A stretch of DNA of 64,000 nucleotides, taken from the NCBI RefSeq assembly GCF_014898055.3, contig NW_023603184.1:29800808-29864807 (forward strand), written 5' to 3'. Position 1 is the stretch's first letter; every line of letters begins with the position of its first letter. Positions 59,601 to 64,000 of this stretch are shown here, piece by piece. The translations under genes were made by a program, and so were the position numbers. Under the pieces are notes generated by a model. It ran no database searches, was not told where the DNA came from, and saw only the letters and a list, made by a program, of their open reading frames with translations. The DNA comes from Talpa occidentalis (taxonomy: Eukaryota; Chordata; Mammalia; Eulipotyphla; Talpidae).

Positions 59601-60075
59601 TGCTGTTGCAAAATTGGATCATTCCCAATCCTGAGTAATATGTGGTCCTTTTTCAAAGACTATATCCAAGTTCATAAACCCTCAGGGTTCATTGATAATC
59701 ATTTTCTTCATCATATTACTTAAATGTGTACAAAGATAGCTAGATATTTATTCCTTATGCTTATAGCTCTCATGTGACTATAAAAGCAAAATAATAATAG
59801 CACAAACAGAACTACAAAGCTTTTAAGATGCTAATTAGGAGCATTCTTTTAATGTGGTGGGTGAAGCTGTTTTGCTTCAATTAAATGACTGTTCACAATC
59901 TAGATCTAGTGCTGACTGCCCTGCCATGGGTCCTTGAGTGTCTGGTGAGCCTGGACACCAGCACCCTTTGGCGTAACTCGCTCCTCCCACTGCTCTCACA
60001 ATCTTGACATCACACTTATCATTTGGACTCTACCTAGTGAGAATGTCATTAATTTATTAACTCTTCCTCTGTTTT
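59600..60075. other. No gene recognised; AT-rich unassigned DNA
   Basis: No coding or named repeat signature. Confidence 0.4.
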
Positions 60076-60079
60076 CCCA

Positions 60080-60320
60080 CAAACTAGGCAGCTGGGTTCT
60101 CTGGGAAGTAGACCAAGTCACGATGAGTGTACAAGAAGTTACCAGGGAATACTCTTGGGAGCCACACGTGTGGAGAGGGGCGTAGAGGTGCAGGAATGCT
60201 CACCAGGTGAAGCTGAGCTGGGTAGCAGTCCAACAAAGGTCTCTGCCAGCTCCCTGGACTAGGGCCAACTCTTCAAGAATTGTCCTGACTTGGGGGAAAG
60301 GGGCCAGACCTTTATTCATA
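60080..60320 (+). repeat. Ancient repeat, tentative, family not assigned
   Basis: 'cagctgggttctctgggaagtagaccaagtc', 'cttgggagccacac' and 'ctgggtagcagtccaacaaaggtctctgcc' read like an old dispersed mammalian repeat. No name assigned. Confidence 0.3.
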
Positions 60321-60382
60321 CACCATTTCTCTGTTCATACAACACAGCTCATACACCATTTCTCTGTTCATACAACAAAGAG
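60317..60382 (+). repeat. 33-bp tandem duplication
   Basis: Two head-to-tail units, 60317-60349 and 60350-60382, each starting catacaccatttctctg. They differ only at the 3' end of the second unit. Confidence 0.93.
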
Positions 60383-60573
60383 TACATGGCTCTTTAATAC
60401 AAACCATACAGCATACAACATCCTGTTCCAGGATGCCTCGGTAATAACTGGATAATAATTGTTTCATAACCTTGAAACTTCTGTTACCATGCAAAGCCTG
60501 GAAGAGGCCAGCCTGTGTGCTTCATCTTAAATTCCTAGTAGGGAAGCTTAGTGTTAGCGAGCAACACACAATT

Positions 60574-60593
60574 TCTCCTATCATCTCCTATCA
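60574..60593 (+). repeat. 10-bp tandem duplication
   Basis: tctcctatca occurs twice in a row. Confidence 0.85.
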
Positions 60594-60689
60594 TCTTCCA
60601 TTCTGTTCCCAAACCTGGGAGTTTTTAGGAATGAGAAGGGTTAAGCTTTTACAGTTTATGGAGCTATTCCTTTGCATTTAAATAGCACC

Positions 60690-60719
60690 ATTGAAGAAAG
60701 CAACATTGAAGAAAGCAAC
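60690..60719 (+). repeat. 15-bp tandem duplication
   Basis: attgaagaaagcaac at 60690-60704 and 60705-60719, identical. Confidence 0.95.
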
Positions 60720-61765
60720 ATTTCTGGAAACTTATTTGATGCTAACCTTAAGATGCTTTTACTTTTCCCCTGTCCAGGTCATTTGGACCTTCATTACTTA
60801 ATAGTTTGAAAGCTTTTTATGGAAATCAGTGGATAGAGGTAGATGGTAAAGAAAAACGTTATATTTAAGGACCTAGCAAAACAGACTGACAGCAGGCTGG
60901 GTCAGAAGCTTCTTCTGGGGAAGGGAGGAAGACCTTGGCATGTAGATGAATTCTCATTTCTTTCTGAAACTGCTTTTATTTTAAGATAACAAAGCCCCAA
61001 GAAGGCTAATAGGCTTTAAAATTGTCAAGCAAATAACCCATCAGATATTCCTGTCTTGCACTGGCTCTTCTGAGTCTTGTCTTCATTCTCTGCCCTGGCT
61101 GCCATCCAGATGTCTGTTCCCCTCCATACACTCTGCAGGCCCCATGCAGATCCTGCCAAAGCCTTCTCTCCTCCAGGTGAGAAGACCACAGGAAACAACC
61201 TGGACGTAGCCACTTCCTCCCATCCTTTGAATAGCAATATTTTTTATAGCTCTAAATCCAAAAGGCTATGCAGCAAAATGTCTCATTGTTTTCTTTGCTC
61301 CCTGGCTACCCAGTTCCCCTCTCTAAAGCACCCCATTTTAGTCAAGTTTTTATGTATCCTTCCAGAGAAACTTTCTGCATAAAGAAACACACACATGCAC
61401 ACAAATATTTTATCCCTAACATTTCTTTGCACAGCAGGAAATAGGTTGTTATAAAACTACAAGATTTACTATATTTTGGATTTTTTTTTTGTACATGGCT
61501 ATCTACTGCCTTTTTGGGTTCATGGTTAAAGGAGCAATATCACAAATCAGATTCTAAAATATATTCAATTAGAAGGCAAGGTACAAAGTAGCAGTTACCA
61601 TTGTGCAAGGGAATATAGGAATAAGGAAAACGTCAGGTGTGTGCGTGCAAGTTGTTATATACAGGTGAATATAGACATTGGTCATATTGCAGAGTAAAAA
61701 TGTCAAATTTATGGGTGTTTTTTCCCTTTGTTTCCCTCTCTTTCTAACTTCCTGTAACATGGTTT
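60720..61765. other. No gene recognised; possible L1M remnants
   Basis: 61540-61700 is AT-rich and L1M-like in texture, but I could not align it. The 70- and 101-codon frames at 61025-61382 lie on opposite strands over the same bases and have no protein signature. Confidence 0.35.
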
Positions 61766-61769
61766 TTAG

Positions 61770-61792
61770 TTGTTTTGTTTTGTTTTGTTTTA
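61770..61792 (+). repeat. (TTTTG)n microsatellite
   Basis: About four units of ttttg after 'gtttttagttg'. Confidence 0.9.
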
Positions 61793-61894
61793 CTTTAAGG
61801 TCCTTGTTTTTAGTACGTAAGGTATAATTTTCCCTCGGTAGAGTGCTTTCCTGGCCCTTTTCACAAGCAGTAGCACCTATGTCCTACAGTGCTT

Positions 61895-62165
61895 AAGTCT
61901 ATCAGTGAAGCCTTCCTCCTTCACAGCTCTACTTAAAATCCCAGCAGCTCCCACTGTGCCTCCCTGGCCTCCCTCACCCCTCTCTGCTTTATTTTCCCCA
62001 GAGGTCCAGTAAACCTGGCACTAGACTAACAGCTCTCCGGTTTGGCTCCCTTCTTTGGGACAAGAGCAGAGACTGCTCACTCTCATTTTCCAGGCTCTGT
62101 CTCTAGCACCCAGAGTCCAGCCTGGACCGTGCAGTGTCTGCTGGGTGAATGGGTTCTGCCACCTG
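61895..62165 (+). repeat. L2 LINE 3' end, sense
   Basis: 'cagtgaagccttcctcctt', 'ctctgtctctagcacccagagtccagcctggaccgtgcagtgtctgctgggtgaatgg' fit the L2 end ('agcacagtgcctggcacatagtaggtgctcaataaatg') at high divergence. Confidence 0.5.
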
Positions 62166-62340
62166 CCCTAATGAGCAGCATTGGCAGCCCCCATACTGTG
62201 CCCTCCAGTAGGCCACCCCTCGTCTTGCCCACTCCAGTCTGGCTCTCGCCTCTTGTCTTTTCAATGACCCCGCTCCCCACAAGTGTGTGCTCTCTCCTGC
62301 AGCACCCTTCACAGCTGACTCCTTGAAAAGAGCTTGCTGG

Positions 62341-62458
62341 GGCCTCCCCTGGTGGCGCAGCGGTTGAGCGCTGGGCTGCAAGGCTGCCGCAGCCTCTGCA
62401 GCACCAGTTCGATCCCTGGCCGCTGGCGAGGGTCCCACAAAAAAAAAAAAAAAAAAGC
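62341..62458 (+). repeat. Short-form SINE: tRNA-like head joined directly to A tail
   Basis: 'ggcctcccctggtggcgcagcggttgagcgctgggctgc' head, B-box-like 'gttcgatcc' intact, then 'cgctggcgagggtcccac' and at once an A18 tail. Body and AATAAA/TCTTT tail absent. TSD agcttgctgg at 62331-62340 and 62459-62468. The 132- and 152-codon minus-strand frames come from this insertion. Confidence 0.9.
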
Positions 62459-62734
62459 AGCTTGCTGGTGGACCTTCCCACACATGCTCCAACTGCACTC
62501 TCAGCAGTGACCTGCAGGGGGCGCCGCGGTGGCAGCAGTGCGCAAGGAGAACAGGCAGCAAGGACTATGGGGGCAGGAGGGGAACACTCAAGAACAGTGG
62601 AGGCAGTAGAGGGAGTGCAGGGGCAGCATAAGGGCTCTGAAAAGGCCCTGGGGCAGGTCCCAACCTTTCCAGCTATTTCTTCTTAGGCACTTGGCCTCCC
62701 TCACCCACTTCTGCGTCTCCACTCACTCTCCGGG

Positions 62735-63115
62735 CACTCCGGCCCATGACTTTTCCTGCCACCCATATCCTGTGACTTCCAAATTTATATCTCCAGCTTG
62801 GACTTCTCCCTTGAACTCCAGCCTCATATATCCAGCTGCCTACATGACACCTCCCCATGGACTCATCCTTGACCCCTTTTTGTTTTACACCCATGGGCAA
62901 TCCATCAGCAGATCCTGTGGCTTCTATTATGTCTGAGTCCAGCATCTTCTCATCCCCTTTTGCTCTCTCCTGGTGCAGGCCCCCGGCCTGGGTCTCTGCT
63001 GCTCCCCTGCCCTGTCGGGGCTTATTCTCTTCAGCAGTCAGCAGAGTCTTGTAGACACCTAACTCAGACCACATAGTAGCGCTCCTGCTCACAAACCCTC
63101 CAGGAGCTTCCCAGC
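62735..63115 (+). repeat. L2-like LINE fragment, sense
   Basis: 'cttccaaatttatatctccagcttggacttctcccttgaactccagcctcatatatccagctgcctacatgacacctcc' and 'gcaatccatcagcagatcctg' follow the internal order I associate with L2. Frames of 65-139 codons here are repeat-derived. Confidence 0.5.
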
Positions 63116-63179
63116 CCCATAGAAGAATCCCCCTAAGGCCCCCTGGGAGTGCAGCAAAGGCCAGAGGCTTCCTCTAGCT

Positions 63180-63345
63180 TGTCATTAATTAATTGTTTAA
63201 TTAATTAATCCATTATTCATCCCTTAGTCATTCCCTGCATTCCTCACCCAGTCAGGCCAGTGCTGGGGACACAGAGAGGACACAGCCCAGTCCCTGCTCT
63301 ACCACCGGGCTGTCCTAGAGGAAGGTGGGGAGGGGGAGACAGGGA
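63180..63345 (-). repeat. L2 LINE 3' end, antisense, with ATTA run
   Basis: A (ttaa)n-type run at 63182-63210 is followed by 'ccagtgctggggacacagagaggacacagcccagtccctgctct..ctgtcctagagg', the reverse of the L2 end. Confidence 0.6.
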
Positions 63346-63349
63346 AGTG

Positions 63350-64000
63350 GGGTGAAGGGTGCCCAGGTGAGCCTTTGAGTCCACCTGAAATGCTCCCACA
63401 GGGCAGGGGTGGGTGTTGTTGACCTTGCAAGTTGCCTTGCAGGGACAGTCAGCCACACGTGGGCTGGTGCATCCTCCCCAGGCTGCCGCTGGCCTGACCC
63501 ACAGCACCTGCTTGAAAGCAGACCGAACCTGCCTAGCATGCTCTTTCTGGTGAGGGGTCAGATGCTCACCTGGCTTGGCCCCTTTTTCTTCTCTGCTCTG
63601 GTACTGGGGTTTGTCTCGTTGCTGGAGCTGGGTATGAAGATGGGGAGGAGTACCTAGGCAGGTCGGAAGGTGGGAGGGGGAGCCACACATGCCCATGGGC
63701 CTCTTCCGCTCAGACTTTCGGTGGCATTACAAAGGACAGGAAGTCCAAAAATGAGGTTAACCTAGGACTGGCACTTCAGTCACTAAAGGACAAGCTAAAC
63801 CCATGTCTATGGCTGATGCCGGTGCATGGAAAGAGAGACACTGGCATCTCCGGGACATCAGGGTGATGCCATCCTCACAGCGCTCCTCCTCCAACTGACA
63901 AGGTGGAGGCGCCCTGGGCAGGCACTGGGCAGCTCTGATGGGTCCTTCCTTTCCCGTGTCAGAAATGCCAAGATACTTTCACAAAACCATCTCATGGGAA
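63350..64000. other. No gene recognised; GC-richer DNA
   Basis: Contains a 150-codon minus-strand frame (63244-63696) that overlaps opposite-strand and same-strand frames and starts within the L2. It has no signal peptide, domain or splice pattern. The window ends without an evident feature. Confidence 0.4.

Noticed and set aside
60317..60719. CRISPR-like array from closely spaced repeats
   Set aside because: Repeat units are directly adjacent with no spacers, differ in sequence from one another, and the DNA is clearly mammalian.
62083..62561. 132- and 152-codon minus-strand frames
   Set aside because: Both cross the short-form SINE and its poly-A (again a phenylalanine run). The frame is open only because of the insertion.
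63244..63696. 150-codon minus-strand frame at the right edge
   Set aside because: Begins in an L2 fragment and overlaps other frames on both strands. Proline- and cysteine-rich content follows from the local GC-rich composition.
1..64000. A multi-gene defence, metabolic or prophage-like system
   Set aside because: No coding genes of any kind could be supported. The window is repeat-rich mammalian non-coding DNA, so no such system is claimed.

Overview
This window looks like ordinary non-coding nuclear DNA from a placental mammal. It is AT-rich overall and densely sprinkled with interspersed repeats. I recognise old mammal-wide families: MIR SINEs, L2 LINE fragments, L1M-type LINE fragments and MER5-like DNA transposon remnants. 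On top lies one lineage-restricted, tRNA-derived SINE family, present in eleven copies. No open frame has the length, composition or domain content of a real gene. The longest frames (up to 170 codons) run through SINEs or through simple sequence. I found no exon, tRNA, rRNA, CpG island or promoter that I would defend. The window is best read as intergenic or deep-intronic DNA.

The SINE has a tRNA-like head with A-box-like and B-box-like sequence, a unique body of about 170 bp, and a tail with overlapping AATAAA motifs followed by TCTTT and an A run. That tail is the mark of the T+ class of mammalian SINEs. The head resembles the cetartiodactyl CHR SINEs, but the body does not. I therefore think of a laurasiatherian outside Cetartiodactyla, possibly a bat or insectivore, but cannot name the species. 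Most copies have clear target-site duplications (TSDs). Two copies, at 4199-4313 and 62341-62458, are short forms in which the A tail directly follows the tRNA-like head.

Layout. 1-4.9 kb: unassigned DNA, one full SINE, one short SINE, MIR fragments. 5-7.7 kb: an old sense L1M with a younger antisense L1 3' end nested in it and a second one beside it. 8-13 kb: L2, SINE, MIR, a perfect AT palindrome, and an antisense L1M with a younger L1 nested in it. 14-19 kb: MIR, a CA repeat, a SINE, L2 and an unusual 65-bp MIR patch. 19.4-23 kb: mostly unique, with two stretches rich in homeodomain-type TAATTA sites. 23-29 kb: SINE, MIR pairs, L1M and a 100-bp L1 fold-back. 29-34 kb: largely unique, including another TAATTA-rich stretch. 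34-39 kb: L1M, SINE, L2, MIR. 39-42 kb: mostly unique. 42.7-45 kb: SINE and antisense L1M. 45-52 kb: L2, MER5-like and unique DNA. 53-57 kb: the most structured part, with two inverted arms of an unassigned dispersed element, an LTR-like fragment, three SINEs and an L2. 58-64 kb: MIR, an unassigned old repeat, short tandem duplications, L2 and the second short SINE.

I did not find a previously undescribed multi-gene system. The observations most worth checking are the short SINE form, the inverted arms at 53-57 kb, the L1 fold-back at 28.1-28.5 kb, the MIR patch at 18.3 kb and a few candidate regulatory palindromes. Repeat family names rest on my recall of consensus sequences, not on a search.
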